64,000 bases of DNA from Cinnamomum chago (lineage: Eukaryota > Streptophyta > Magnoliopsida > Laurales > Lauraceae), in the NCBI GenBank assembly GCA_038049695.1, contig CP142458.1, positions 42,687,501 through 42,751,500 of the forward strand, given 5' to 3'. Below the pieces are notes generated by a model. That model was not told where the DNA came from. It did not search any database and saw nothing but the letters and a program-made list of their open reading frames with translations. Positions 33,301 to 48,300 of the stretch are shown in pieces; within the stretch, counting starts at the first letter, position 1; the number at the start of each line of letters is the position of its first letter. A program made the translations under genes and the position numbers.

Positions 33301-36300
33301 CTGAAAGTTTCTCACTATGGAAAACAATTGGATGTCCCTCTTGGCTAAGGACACTCCCAGTGCCAACATTGGATGCATTGCACGCAACTTCAAACACCTT
33401 GTCAAAATCTGGAAGGTGGAGAACAGGTGCTTCTGTGATTTTCTGTTTGAGTTGCGCAAAAGCTCGAGTTGCGGCATTGGTCCATTTGAACTTGCCCTTC
33501 TTTAAACACTCTGTAATAGGAGTAGTGATACTGCTGAAATTCCTGATGAATCTCCTATAGAAGGTAGCAAGTTCATGAAAACTCCGGACTTCAGATACTG
33601 TGGTGGGGAGTGGCCAGTCCAAAATTGCTTTGACCTTCGCTGGGTCCATTTTAATGCCATCCGACGATATGATGAATCCCAAGAATATAACAGAACAACT
33701 CATGAATGTGCACTTCTTGAGATTGATGTAGAAACTTTCTCTACGAAGGAGATGGCAAATAGTGTGGAGATGAGTGAGATGCTCCTCCCTGGTTTTGCTA
33801 TAAATAAGAATGTCGTTGAAATAAACAACGACGAATTTCCCGATGTAAGGCTGCAAGAGATGGGTCATAACCCGCATGAAGGTACTGGGAGCATTTGTTA
33901 ACCCGAATGGCATGACTAACCATTCATAAAGACCATCTCTAGTTTTGAATGCTGTTTTCCACTCATCACCGAGATGGATGCGAATCTGATGGTAACCACT
34001 GCGCAGATCAATCTTGGAGAAGATGGCTGAACCTGTCATCATATCAAGCATATCATCTAATCGAGGAATAAGAAATCTGTATTTTACCGTGATTTTGTTG
34101 ATAGCTCGACTTTCGATACACATGCGCCAACTTCCATCCTGGGTGTCGAATCGGCGATTGGAATAGCGATCCGAGATGGATCGTCGACTCTGATACCAAT
34201 TGATGTGAAGATCTACACCTCCAACGGTGAGATCGAGTCCTGGGACTCAAATACCCTAATATCCTTAGGAGAAACTCATGTGAAAGAAGAACTGAACTCT
34301 TATAAAAAATTATAGCATGATCATTACAATGGCATACTACTCTATATATAGAGTAATAAGATGGTTCTATACTAACGAGGACTTTTTAAAACAGTAAACT
34401 ACTAATCTTAATTAGTATTAGAATTTAGGAAATAACATACTAAGTAACTTGATTAAATTAGCAATATCTAAACTAAGATAGGGATCTCTAATTAGAGATC
34501 ATGTGGACCCCATCAAGCGGGCCATCAGGTCTTTCGGGCCTTAGTCCTTGATCGGCTTGCATCAGAATGTCCTACCAAAGTTAAATCTAAGAAGAAAGAA
34601 CTGGTTGCTAATGCTACATGGGATGACTCATTAGAATCTGAATCTGAAACAGACGAGTCACACCATGATGAAACCGAGAGTTATTCTGTATTGATGGCCC
34701 CCACAACCTTCAACTTAAATGAGGGAATTGAACAAACAGGAAGTGATTGAAGATGAAGATTCGAATGATGAGGAAGATGACGAGAACCTTCAGGAAGCCT
34801 ATGACTCGCTTTATGAGGAAAGCTGTAAACTAATTGAAAGAGTAAGTCAACAACAGGATAAAAACTCAAAGTCGAAAGATGAACTTGATCAAGTTAAAAG
34901 TGATAAAGATTATTTAGCAATTGAGCTTGATAAAGTTAAATCAGATTTAAAGATTGCTAATGAAGACTTAAACAAGTTTAAGGTAACTGACAATGAGGTG
35001 AAAAGTTAAAATCTGAAAACTCAGTCTTAAACAAGCAAGTCACTCAACTTAGATGATACAAACAGAAATTTGAGTACTAATTTACCCTTGGTGAAGAAAA
35101 ATTTGAGAAATTATTTAAACTGGGTAAATTTCAAGGAGAAAAGACTGGCCTTGGATATGACAGGTATACTAAACATGGCCCTAGCACCTCCACAATCTTT
35201 GTGAAAGGTGAGTCTTCATCTCCTGTTATTCAATCTTTTGAGCCAAATGCTATATGTCATTATTGTGGTCTAAGAGGACATTTGAAGTTTGAGTGCATAC
35301 TAAGAAAGAACATTAAACACACACCCCTCAATGTGCCCAACAAAGTGATATCTTTTATTTTTATGATGGAAAGGCATATAAGAAGATTGAAGACTCTAAG
35401 AAGATTAAAAAAGTGAAATCAACTAAGAAAGAGTCTCCCATGAAGAACTTACCTAATCTTCCTTCCTTAACTCGAAGGATGAAAGAATTGTTGAAGGAAA
35501 TTGAAAAACTCAATATACAAGTCAAAAAGCAAAAAGGGGGAAGAAAGGAAGTAACATAGGTAAAGAGAAAGTTATATTAACTACATCTAAGAAACAATCT
35601 CACCAACCTAAGCCTAATAAAGTAAGGTGTTGGTGGGACCTCTAGACCCAATCCAATAGCCTCTACCTCTCAAAAATCTAGGTGGATACCCAAAATAAAA
35701 TGTTTAGTGGTCCACACAGACCTTAAGGCTGGCAACCAATCTGGTGGGGGGTACTTAGATAGTGGTTGTTCTAAGCTGAATTGTTTGGATTTGGTGGTGG
35801 TAGTGATGGTAGTGTAGCTAGGATTGTAGGGAAGGGTACTTTAAGTTTAAGAGTCCCTATCATGACCCAGAATCCAGGTTCCCTCGGAACCGAACCCGGA
35901 TTGTGAGTTCAATGTATCACACTTGTACATATAAGTCAAGTCAATAACAAGATACGAATTTCAGAGAAAAAGCAATTTCATTTAATAATTGGAGTCTATT
36001 TCAATATCCCAACCCAAAATATAAAAAGCCCAGCAACAATTTCATGTTGACAAAAGAATGCCCTTCAAAATGTAAGGAAATGAATCCTCAAAACTAGGGT
36101 GTTTCGCCGCTCAGCCGCAGATGTCAAACCCTAGCTCTTGATCATCGCGGTCCGCTTCATCTCCTTTACACTGATTACCTGGCAAGGGCAAACCAGGGGT
36201 CAATTGAACTGAGTGAGTATAAATCCAAATCCACTTGTGGGTGCGAGCATGCAGCATGTTAGGAGAAGAGAGCTACACATAACATACAAAAGACATTCAT

Positions 36301-39300
36301 GACTTGCTTAAGAGTCGCTGAATGGGTGAGGGCTCAACTAAGGACAAACGCCTAACTGCTTAGTAGCACTGGCCCATAACATAATTTCACAAAGGGTCCT
36401 TAGGCATCACTTGACCATGTTGGGTCCTTATACGTTAGCATTGACCACGGAGGTCCTTAGGCATCACCATTGATCACGAAGAGTCTTTATACATCATCAT
36501 TGACCACGAAGGTTGATGGGGACATCATGCCTAATTCCCTCAATTCCTTCAAGGTCTACCAGAGGAGGAAGCGTAGGGTGGCGCATAAAGCTATGATGTG
36601 GATGGATGATGTGTATCATGACGTTGCTCGCCAAGATGTCATAAATCCACCATTGGATTACCACTACGATGATATCCGACGGTTGGATTTGGAGAAGGCC
36701 CCATGTGTGCAATCACATAGAAGGCCCCACTTTGGGAAGTGCCACATGGGTTGAAATAAGAGGGCTTTAAAGTTTAGAGGGGTCCCAGTTATTTAAAAGA
36801 GTCTTATTAGTATAAAGGGGCCCATGTTTTTGTTATAAACATAAGTAATAAAGAAGAGGGGGCCCACAACTTAAGTAATAGGGGTTTAGTGATTGGAATA
36901 CGTGCATATACTCCTTATGCACGAATTTCAATGCATCTTGCGCAAGTCCTTTTTTATTTTCTTCTTATTTTCTTTTGTTTCTTTTAATTGTGATGATGTC
37001 ATCATCTCATTAGGGTATTTTATAAGACTGTCATTGTATTCCTATGGGTTATGTTATTTTTGGATATTTGAATGAAAGGAGACTTCTTCTTCTACCTTGG
37101 ATCTCTAGAGCCTACCTTCTCTTGAGAATCTTTGTAAAGCCTCCGGATTGGAGTTTGGTGAGAGCCCAATAAAGGTATCTTCTATCTCTTTCACTTTTCT
37201 ATTCCAAGAGCTTTATTAATCTTTGCCATCTAAATATAGATCAGACCTAGAACCTCCTTGTTACCAAAGACCTTCAAACTTCAGATCTGAACCTTACTAT
37301 CATCAATTTTTTTTAGATCTGAAACTTATCAGATTTGAACCTTTAATAGATCTGAACCTTTTAAGATTTGAACTTTATTGCTACAACCTTTCATCTAGGT
37401 CATAGGAAATACGTCAGTAGCCCTAAGCAACTTGGAAGTTCTATCTTCCATTGAGATCCTACCATTTTCTTGCTAAAAGGGATTTACTGTGGGATCTGTG
37501 AGGTCACCTTGGACTTCTGATTTATTATTTACTTGATATCCAATGTTCCTGTTTTAATTGACATGCTTATAACTTGATTTTAATTGTTAATTCAGATCTG
37601 ATCTCATCATATTAAGGTAGATCTCTTATTGTCCTGCATCAATCTTGGTATCAGAGCTTAGGATTGCTTAGGGAGTCATTCCAAAAAAAAAAAAAAAAAA
37701 GGTGTCGCCCAAGTTGAGTCATCATACATCTTATTGCACTGCATCATTAGGATAGCCATCATAATCTTTCTTTTGAATTTGCATGCCCACGAGAAGTGGT
37801 AAGGACATTCAACAAGAACATCTCAAAATGAATCTTGAACAGTTGTCTAAGAGTATCCAAGAACAGTTGTCTAAAAGTATCCAAGAAATCTTGGCCAAAA
37901 ATAAGGAGGACACCGATGCTCGACTGGATGCCTTTCTGCAACTGTCATAAGCCCAAACTGAGGAACTCAAGACTCGTCTTGAGCACATTGAGAGGACCCA
38001 ACACGGTGATATGGTACATCGCCGTAGTCGTAATAGGAACCATAAGAGGAACCGGGGTAATGAGCGCAACAATGATTCTGACCTCGAATCCGAGGCTCGG
38101 TATGATCGTAGGGCTCGTGGTAGAGGACGGAATGCTGATGAGCAGGCCGTGAAGAGTGTTAAGATAGAATCCCCAACTTTTGATGGTCGCATTGACCCGA
38201 GAGCCTATTCCGATTGGGAATCGGACATGGACCACTACTTTGAGTGGTATGACATGTCTGAGGAGAGGAGAATTCGATTTGCCAAAATGAAACTGGTAAG
38301 TCAAGCCCGGTTGTATTGGTCGGACGTTGAGCATAGGTTACATCAGCATAGAGAGGAGCCCATTGGTACATGGGATGAGATGAAGGAGCACTTGTGGGTT
38401 AAATACCTACCCCAGTCTTACCATGATAGACTTTTAGATCAAAGGTCTAACCTCCGACAAGGTAGTATGTCTGTGACTGACTACATCAATAAGTTCAAGG
38501 AACTTAACCTTCGATGTAGGATCCAAGAAGACCTTCCTGCTAGAATTTCCAAATTTAGGACGGGTCTTCGTCAAGAATTTCAGCGAAAACTAATCATTGT
38601 CAAAACAACTAGCCTAGAGGAAATTTACGAAGTAGTGCAAAATCTTGAGTTAGTCATGAAAAGTATACAGGCTAGGCGTAGTGATTACCGCGGAGCAGAT
38701 TCTAAGCCTTACTCTTTGAGCGGTAAATCAAATTTTGGTGGTCAACCTCCCAAGACTCCCGCGAATTTACCGCCTGCCATCAAGGATAATAAAGGCAAAG
38801 GAATCGTTGGTGACAACTCTAAATGGAGCAATTCGGTTACCTATCACCGTTGTCACGGATTTGGGCATGTCGCCCGTGATTGCCCCACCCGAAACCTTTG
38901 CATTGAGGATGTGGAGGGTGAAAGTGATCCAACAATAGATGACTACATCCCATATTTTGTTCCTAGTGATGATGATTGTGATGACCTGGAGGATCGGGTA
39001 TCCTTTCTTAGATTTGCCCCCTCATGTCATGGAGATAAAAATGCACTGAGCAAAATAGAAGGTGATCCACCTCGTGTGATAGTAGTGAGATGTGCATTGA
39101 CCCTCCAAGAAAATGAGGACTGGCGTAGGACTTCCATCTTTCATACCTACGTCAAATGCAATGATAAGAGCTGTAAGGTCATCATCGACAGTGGAAGTTG
39201 TACCAATGTAGTTTCTGCCAATAATTTGTCTCATTTAGGCTTGACCCCAGTTCCCCATCCCAAGCCTTATCGTGTGTCATGGGTAGATTCTACATCTATT

Positions 39301-42300
39301 CCCGTCATTCAGCGTTGCCTGGTCCCAATTAACATGTTCACTTATCAGGACCAGTTGTGGTGTGATGTAGTCCCCATGGATGTGGGACATATTATCTTAG
39401 GGAGACCTTGGATCTACGATTTGGATGTCACCAACTTTGGACGTACTAACATTTGCGTCTTTAATTTCAAAGATAAAAAGGTGAAGTTGCATCCATTACC
39501 CCCTAAAGATAAAATTGGCAAGAAGGAGAATGATGATAAAGCCAACACTATTGCCTCAAGTTCTAAGACCAAAGGCTTGCACATTTTGAGTGCTAGTGAG
39601 TTCCAGGCTGATTTGGAAGAAAGGACTAACAAAGGCTCTAAGGAAGACCCCATTGTTTATGCCGTAGTGACTACGGAAGTTTCTAAAGAGCCACCTACTA
39701 GTATTCCACATGAAGTGGAACCTCTCTTCTGGGAGTTTCAGGATGTCTTTCCTGACGAGTTACCAAATGAACTCTCACCCATGCGTGACATCCAACACGC
39801 AATTGACCTTGTCTCAGGAGCGACACTGCCTAATCTGCCTCATTACCGAATGAATCCATTGGAACATGCAGAAATGAAAACGCAAGTGGATGAACTCCTC
39901 AACAAGGGCTTCATTAGGGAGAGCCTAAGCCCTTGTGCCGTTCCCACACTTTTGACTCCAAAGAAAGATGGAACTTGGAGGATGTGCGTGGACAGTCGAG
40001 CGATCAATAAGATCACTGTCAAGTATCGGTTTCTGATACCCAGGTTAGACGATATGCTCGACATGATGGCTGGTGCCACTATCTTTTCTGAGATAGATCT
40101 TAAGAGTGGCTACCATTTGATTCGAATTCGTCCTGGGGACGAGTGGAAAACCGCCTTTAAGACAAAGGATGGGTTGTACGAATGGCTAGTGATGCCATTC
40201 GGGTTGACCAACGCGCCAAGTACCTTCATGCGCATCATGACACAAGTTTGAGGCCATTCATTGGAAAATTCTTAGGAGTTTACTTCGATGACATTCTCAT
40301 CTATAGTAGTACTAAGGAACAACATCTTAACAACTTGTGGCAAGTTTGCGGTACTTGGCGAAAGGAACAACTGTACGCAAACCTTAAGAAATGCACATTC
40401 ATGGCAGATCGTGTGGTATTCTTAGGTTTCGTAGTCTCTGCGGCAGGAATGTCCGCTGATCCTAAAATGGTGCGTGCGATTGTTGAATGGAAGACCCCAT
40501 CCAACATTCATGAGGCACGTAGTTTCCATGGTCTAGCCACGTTTTATCGTCGTTTTATCAAGGGATTTAGTACCATCATGGCTCCAATTACTGATTGTAT
40601 GAAAAAGGGAGAGTTTAATTGGAGCTCAGCTGCTACAAAAGCCTTTCAGGAAATCAAAATCAGAATGACAGAATCTCCTGTCATGCGATTGCCTGACTTT
40701 TCTAAGGTTTTTGAAGTAGCCTGCGATGCATCTGGAGTTGGAATAGGAGGTGTTCTGAGTCAGGAGGGACACCCCGTTGCTTATTTCAGTGAGAAACTGA
40801 ATGAGGCTAAACGAAAGAAATATTCCAACTACGAAAGAGAATTCTATGCAATAGTTCAGTCGTTGAAACATTGGCGACATTACCTGTTACCGCAAGAGTT
40901 TGTTTTGTACTCGGATCATGAGGCATTGCGGTACTTGAATTCCCAATCCAAGCTAAAAGGGGAACCTGCGAAATGGGTCGAACTATTGCAAGAGTACACT
41001 TTCGTTTTGAAACACAAGGCAGGAGTGGAGAACAAACCCGCTGATGCGTTAAGTCGTAGAGTAAATTTAATCCACTCCATGAATGTGGAAGTCACTGGGT
41101 TTGATTGTTTGAGAGATGATTATCCATCATGCCCAGACTTCGGGGACTTGTTTGTATCTCTTTCTGATAATCCTCCGCGGAGCATTGATCGGTTTACATT
41201 GAAAGATGGCTATATCTTTCGAGGAAATCAGATTTACATCCCCCGCACATCCATGAGAGAATTTTTGATTTGGGAGCTCCACGCTGGTGGAGTAGGCGGC
41301 CACTTTGGTTGTGACAAAACCATTCTTCTTATGGAGGATCGTTTCTACTGGCTGACTCTCAAGCGAGACGTCGCGCGCACCATTGAACGTTGTCGTACTT
41401 GCCAACTGGCCAAACAACGTAAACAGAACACGGGGTTGTACACTCCATTGCCCGTGCCTCACGCACCATGGCAAGACAAAAGTATGGATTTTGTGCTTGG
41501 GCTTCCCAAGACAAGTAAACAGCATGATTCCATACAGGTGGTTGTGGACCGCTTCTCTAAGATGGCCCACTTTGTTCCTTGCTCCAAGACATCAGATACT
41601 TCGCATGTTGTGAAAATTTTCATGGAGCGCATTGTTAGCCTGCATGGTGTTCCCAAAACCATCGTGTCCAGCCGAGATGTTAAGTTTACCAGTTACTTTT
41701 GGAAGACACTGTGGAAAATCCTGGGCACAAAACTGCAATTCTCATATACGTACCATCCACAGACTGATGGTCAGACAGAGGTAGTCAACCGAAGTCTGGG
41801 GAATCTTTTGAGATGTTTAGTTGGTGAGCATATCAGATCATGGGAGTCTGTCCTACCAGTCGCAGAGTTTGCATACAACAGTTCAGTTAATAGATCCATA
41901 GGCATGAGTCCTTTTGAAGCAGTAACTGGGTACAAACCTAGGATGCCTGTAGATCTCATTCCCATGTCCTCCATTCATCGTCCATTTGAGTCAGCCGATG
42001 CATTCATTCATTGCATAATGAGATTAGAAAACGAATTAACTTGCAAAATGATAGTTATAAAATCTCTGCTGATTCACATCGTAGGTTCATTGAATTTCAA
42101 GTGGGTGATGATGTCATGGTTTGCATAAGGCCAGAGCGGCTCCCACAAGGAATTGCTAAGAAATTACAGGCCCGCAGTATTGGCCCGTTCAAAGTTTTGA
42201 AAAGGTTGGGTCCTAATGCATATGTCTTAGATCTTCCACCTGATATGGGTATTAGTGCTACCTTCATTGTGGAGGACCTGGTTCCTTTTTGGGGTCCTCC

Positions 42301-45300
42301 CATGTGTCCAAATAACCCAACTTCTACCCCTTCACCCAACCGTGTGGACCATCTTTTTGAGCCCACTACTTTCCACAACCGTTTCCCACAACCAACCCCA
42401 CCTCTACCACCTAAAGCTTAACGAATGGACATTGTGGAAGATATATTAGATGATCAGTTGGTCTCCACCAGACAGGGAGGCATCCAGAAATTCCTTGTCA
42501 AGTGGAAAGACAGATTGCAGCTTGACAGCACATGGATCACACGTGATGAGTTGCAGTGTCTCAATCCGGACCTCCTGGAGCGGTATGATAGCTTTATCTC
42601 ACCGGATGTGAGATTTTCTCAGCCGAGGGGAATTGATGGGGACATCATGCCTAATTCCCCCAATTCCTTCAAGGTCTACCAGAGGAGGAAGCGTAGGGTG
42701 GCGGATAAAGCTATGATGTGGATGGATGATGTGTATCATGACGTTGCTCGCCAAGATGTCATAAATCCACCGTTGGATTACCACTACGATGATATCCAAC
42801 GGTTGGATTTTAGCGGATTCATCATTTGAAGGAGAGAAGGCCCCATGTGTGCAATCACATAGAAGGCCCCACTCTGGGAAGTGCCACATGGGTTGAAATA
42901 AGAGGGCTTTAAAGTTTAGAGGGGTCCAAGTTATTTAAAAGAGTCTTAGTAGTATAAAGGGGCCCATGTTTTTGTTATAAACATAAGTAATAAAGAAGAG
43001 GGGGCCCACAACTTAAGTAATAGGGGTTTAGTGATTGGAATACGTGCATATACTCCTTATGCACGAATTTCAATGCATCTTGAGCAAGTCCTTTTTTATT
43101 TTCTTCTTATTTTCTTTTGTTTCTTTTAATTGTGATGATGTCATCATCTCATTAGGGTATTTTATAAGACTGTCATTGTATTCCTATGGGTTATGTTTTG
43201 TTTTGGATATTTGAATGAAAGGAGACTTCTTCTTCTACCTTGGATCTCTAGAGCCTACCTTCTCTTGAGAATCTTTGTAAAGCCTCCGGATTGGAGTTTG
43301 GTGAGAGCCCAATAAAGGTATCTTCTATCTCTTTCACTTTTCTATTCCAAGAGCTTTATTAATCTTTGCCATCTAAATATAGATCAGACCTAGAACCTCC
43401 TTGTTACCAAAGACCTTCAAACTTCAGATCTGAACCTTACTATCATCAATTTTTTTTAGATCTGAAACTTATCAGATTTGAACCTTTAATAGATCTGAAC
43501 CTTTTAAGATCTGAACTTTATTGCTACAACCTTTCATCTAGGTCATAGGAAATACGTCAGTAGCCCTAAGCAACTTGGAAGTTCTATCTTCCATTGAGAT
43601 CCTACCATTTTCTTGCTAAAAGGGATTTACTGTGGGATCTGTGAGGTCACCTTGGACTTCTGATTTATTATTTACTTGATATCCAATGTTCCTGTTTTAA
43701 TTGACATGCTTATAACTTGATTTTAATTGTTAATTCAGATCTGATCTCATCATATTAAGGTAGATCTCTTATTGTCCTGCATCAAAGGTCCATGAACATC
43801 ATCATTGACCAGGAAGGTCCATAAACACCACCATTGACCACAAAGGTCCTTAAACATCAACATTGACCACGAAGGTACATAAACATCACCATTGATCACG
43901 AAGGTCCATAAACATCATCATTGACCACGGAGGTCCTCATATGAGGGTTTCACCCTATGCAGTGCTAGTAGTCTAATGGTGTCCAGAAGGGGCCTCCACT
44001 CAACTAGGTTGTTCAATTTGATTAAGCTTTCTTTATTAACCCCAATACTCATAAGGACTTGTTCTGAAAGCAATCCCGTACACATAACCTTGGTTTTAAC
44101 CTGCCCTTACCCGAGTCATCATTGGTATTTATTGGTGTACGGCCTATTCCATGACTAAATCATTACGGCTTTGAGATGCATCTAAACCACGAAATTGTTA
44201 ATGATGCTTGAACCAAGCCAGAAGCACACAAGAGAGATTACAGAAGCATACAAGAGAGAGACAAGCTGCAAGAGAATGCGTGAGTTTGTATTGACTATCG
44301 ATCCATATATAACACAGTATGGAGAGATTAGTGGATCTAATTACATGATTACATGTATAGATAAGGAAGCTAATATCTATCTAGTATCTATTTGACAACT
44401 CATACAATCTTTTAGATTTGTGGGCTGACCCATTAGGCCTAGCAGACCTGCTGACCTATTTCTTTACACCCCTTCTCAAGCTTTGGATGGGAGAAAGTGA
44501 CCATCGAGAGCTTGGAAACTAGCTCTGAAAAACGAGAGGTGGAGTGGCTTTTGGTGAAAAAATTTGCTATCTGAATAGCTGATGAAATCTGGAAGAGCTT
44601 TATAGTACCACTTCGAACATGTTGACGAATGAAATGATAGTCAACTTCAAGATGTTTGGATCGTTCAGGGAAGACATCATTTGTTACCAGTTTCCATGCA
44701 CTTTCACTGTCCGTAAAGAGGGGTAGATTTAGGAACTCGAACTCCTAAATCCCGAAGTAACCATCGAAGCCAAATAATTTCAGTAGTGGTGTGAGATACA
44801 ACACGATATTCAGCTTTAGTGGAATGCTGTAAGACAACTTCCTGTTTCTTGCTCTTCCAAGAGATGAGAGAGGAGCCAAGAAAAATGGAGAATCCTATTG
44901 TAGAGCGCCGATCATTGACATCTCCTACCCAGTTGGAAGAATAGCCCTGCAGAGTAAGATTTTGACTAGAGGAAAGAAGGAGGGCACGGTTGGAACTTCA
45001 TTGTAAGTATCTCAATATGCGCAGTACAACAGCTCGGTGAATATGAGTGGGTCGCGCAACAAATTGGCTTACCACATGTACCGCAAAGGCAATATCTGGT
45101 CTGGTAATCGTAAGATAAACCAAGCTGCCAATCACCTCACAATAACGAGTTGGATCAGAAAGTAGATCTCCATCAGTAGTTCGAAGCTTCAGATTATGTT
45201 CAATTGGAGTAGAGGCAGGCTTAAGATCTGTGAGAACGGCTCGTTGGAGAACTTCATTGCAGTATTTCGTTTGTGATAAAAGGTATCCTTTGGGAGAGTA

Positions 45301-48300
45301 GGCAACCTCAATGCCCAGAAAGTACTGCAGATTGTCCAAATCTTTCATCTAAAACTGTCGATGAAGAAAACTCTTCAAGGATAGAATACCAGGAGCATCA
45401 TTGCCAGTAATAATCATATCATCGACATAGAGTAACAGGAAAACACACCCAGATTGCGAATAACAAGTGAAGAGAGCGGAGTCATGAGCACTCTAAGAAA
45501 AATCAATGCTGATAATGCTGGTGCTAAACCGTTCAAACCAAGCACGAGGGGCTTGTTTGAGTCCACATAAAGCGCGTTTGAGACGGACGACACATAGAAT
45601 GAGGAGGTCTCACGACGCCTGGAGGAGGATGCATATAGATTTCTTCCTGAAGAAATCCATTAAAAATGCATTCTTGACATCAAGCTGATAGAGTGGCCAA
45701 TGTCTAACAGCGGCAATAGAGATAAAAGTACAGACAGGTGTCATCTTAGCCACGGAGATCTACCCCATATTCTTGTGTGTAGCCTTTTGCAACCAAGCGA
45801 GCCTTGTAACGATCAATAGATCCATCAGATTTGGTCTTGATCTTAAATATCCATTTGCAGCCGATAGCTCGTTTCCCGGAGGGAAGAGGAAGAAGGTCCC
45901 ATGTTTGAGTTTTCTACAGAGCTGCAAGTTCTACTGCAATGGCAGTTCTCCAGTTCGGATGAGTAATAGCTAGGATTGTGGCTCTGCCAAAGTATGAATT
46001 GCTGCAAGGAAGGACTTGTACGATGGAGAAAAATGATCAGTACAAACAAAGCCAAAATGGGAGGGAAGGATTCTAGTGCGCAAGGGATACCTTCAAGTTT
46101 GAGGAGGATCCTGCACATCTGGAGTAGAGGAGAGAGGCCCATGGTCAGAAGTAGGAGGTGGGGTTGCAGATTCCGAAGGAGCAGACGGAGTTTTGGGCCG
46201 ACGATGATATACCTGCAGGGGTGGAGCAGAAGGGGTATCGGAGGGAAACAGGTCTGGAAAGGGATCAAGAGGATAGATCGTAGGTTGCTCAGGAGAAGGG
46301 GATGGAGTAGGTAATGTATAGAAAGGTATATGTTCCAAGAAGGTGACATTACGAGAAACCTGTAACCTATTGGTTTTAGGATCATAGCATCGATAGCCTT
46401 TTTGTTCGATGCCATACCCTTAAAAGACACAAATAGTGGATTTTAGGGAAAGTTTGGTTCTCTCATTATCATGCAACAGAACAAAACAGGTGCAGCCAAA
46501 TACTTTGAGATAGGATAAGTCAGGTGATGCAACCTAGGGTTAGGATGCAGGTGCCGGGGGCACAATTTGGGTTCCGAAGAACAATCACTCGAAGAAGAAA
46601 CAGTCTCCAATGAAAAATCCACATAGGGAATTCTATTAACTCAATTCTAATCTGAAATCATTGATCTCTACAATGTTCTATTTATAATAAAAGAAACTTA
46701 AGCCCTAAGAAAGCATTCCTAATCAAACTAGGAAACAAATAATAATACTATCCAAATTAGAAACTATTCCTAAATGCAACTTCTTAAATAAAAATTAGAA
46801 ACTAATAACAATTAATAAAGAATTCCTAATCTTGCTTGGTCTCACAATTGGACCATGAGTCTTGCCCCAACGGCTAGATAGTGCTGCTGTATCATTCTCC
46901 CCAGGTTGGAAAAGAGTTCGACCTCGAACTCGACTTTTCTTCTTGATGTTGCTTTTGTAGATAGTGTGTATGTGAAGCGCATCCTTGGTGAGACGAGAAC
47001 TTGACCCATGCTTTGGTGGTGTCGGCTTCATAGGACGGAGTGTGACTTGCCTTGCACCATGCATAAATGTGTATGTGTTGTCGCGCATGCCATTAGTGCC
47101 ATTCTTGTCATTCATCCATGGACGACCCAGCAAGATATTACAACTATCCATGGGTACTTTACACCAAACTGTATCTGTGTAATCTTCGCCAACAGAAAAG
47201 TTAACTGAACAGGCATATCGGACTTTCACTTCATCACCTGTCATTAACCATCTAGCAAAATAAGGATGATGATGCTTCCGAACTTGCAGCTGTAAGCAAT
47301 CCACAAAAGCTTGGGATATAATATTCTGACAACTGCCTCCATTAATGACTACTGTGCATACTTGCCCATTGACTATTCCTTTGGAGTGGAAAATATTTTC
47401 TCGCAACCATTTCTTCGCAGTAGTTGATGTAGGTTTTTGGATGACCATGAGAGACTCAAGACCTTCTTCGGGCATAGTATCCTCCACTTCCTCTGTTTCA
47501 TTCTCTTTAGGATCATCTGGAACATCTTTCACATCACTTTTATTCTCAATGAGGTGGATACGTTTTGGACATTCTGCTACACGATGCCCTTGTTTACAAG
47601 TAAAGCATGTAAGCCTATTTTGACCTTCGGGGTTGGTGAAAACTTTCTCCGATGACGCACTCGGTCTAAAACCTGCAATGGAGAAATTCTTCTGCATAAC
47701 CCATTTAGCTGCATTAAGTTTTTGGGCTTGATGATGTGCAATTCCCTCAGCTTTGAGAGCATGCTGAATAATCTCATCAACATTATCAAAATGTCTGAAT
47801 GCGAGGATATCTTGAATGTCAAGTGTAAGCCCATTAAAGTATCTGTCAACTAATACCTCATCATCTTCATTCAAACCACAACAAGCTTGCATGCTCAGAA
47901 ACTCCTCAGAATAGTCAACAGCGGTCTTAGATCCTTGTTTCAAGTATTGAAAACGTGAATGCAGATCTCTGGAGTAATTGACAGGCATGAATTTTTGCTC
48001 CAACAAAATTTTCATCTCGGCCCACGTGTCAACAGCGTCAATTTGGTGGCATCTCCTCTTCTTTTGCAACTCGGCCCACCATATCGCAGCATAATTTCGA
48101 AATCGAGTTGCCACCAGTGTAATCTTATGACCATCCGTCATTGGTTTATGTGCAAAAATATTTTCAACGCATACTAATCAATCCAAGAATTCATCTGGCT
48201 TCAATTTCCCATCATATTCGGGAATCACAAGTTTAATACCCAAATCATGATCAACATTGACGGCATGTGGATCTCGTTGATTCCGAATATGTCCTCTATC

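Larger units (their letters stand above)
36514..43784 (+). mobile_element. Near-complete Ty3 chromovirus, 7.27 kb
   Basis: LTRs 36514-37641 (1,128 bp) and 42634-43784 (1,151 bp) both run TGATGGGGACATC...CCTGCATCA and are flanked by the perfect duplication AAGGT (36509-36513 and 43785-43789). The LTRs differ by one 23-bp indel and only a few substitutions, so this is the youngest intact insertion seen here. Gene order gag-PR-RT-RH-IN-chromodomain is complete. A Reina-like affiliation is inferred from the pol wording. Confidence 0.95.
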
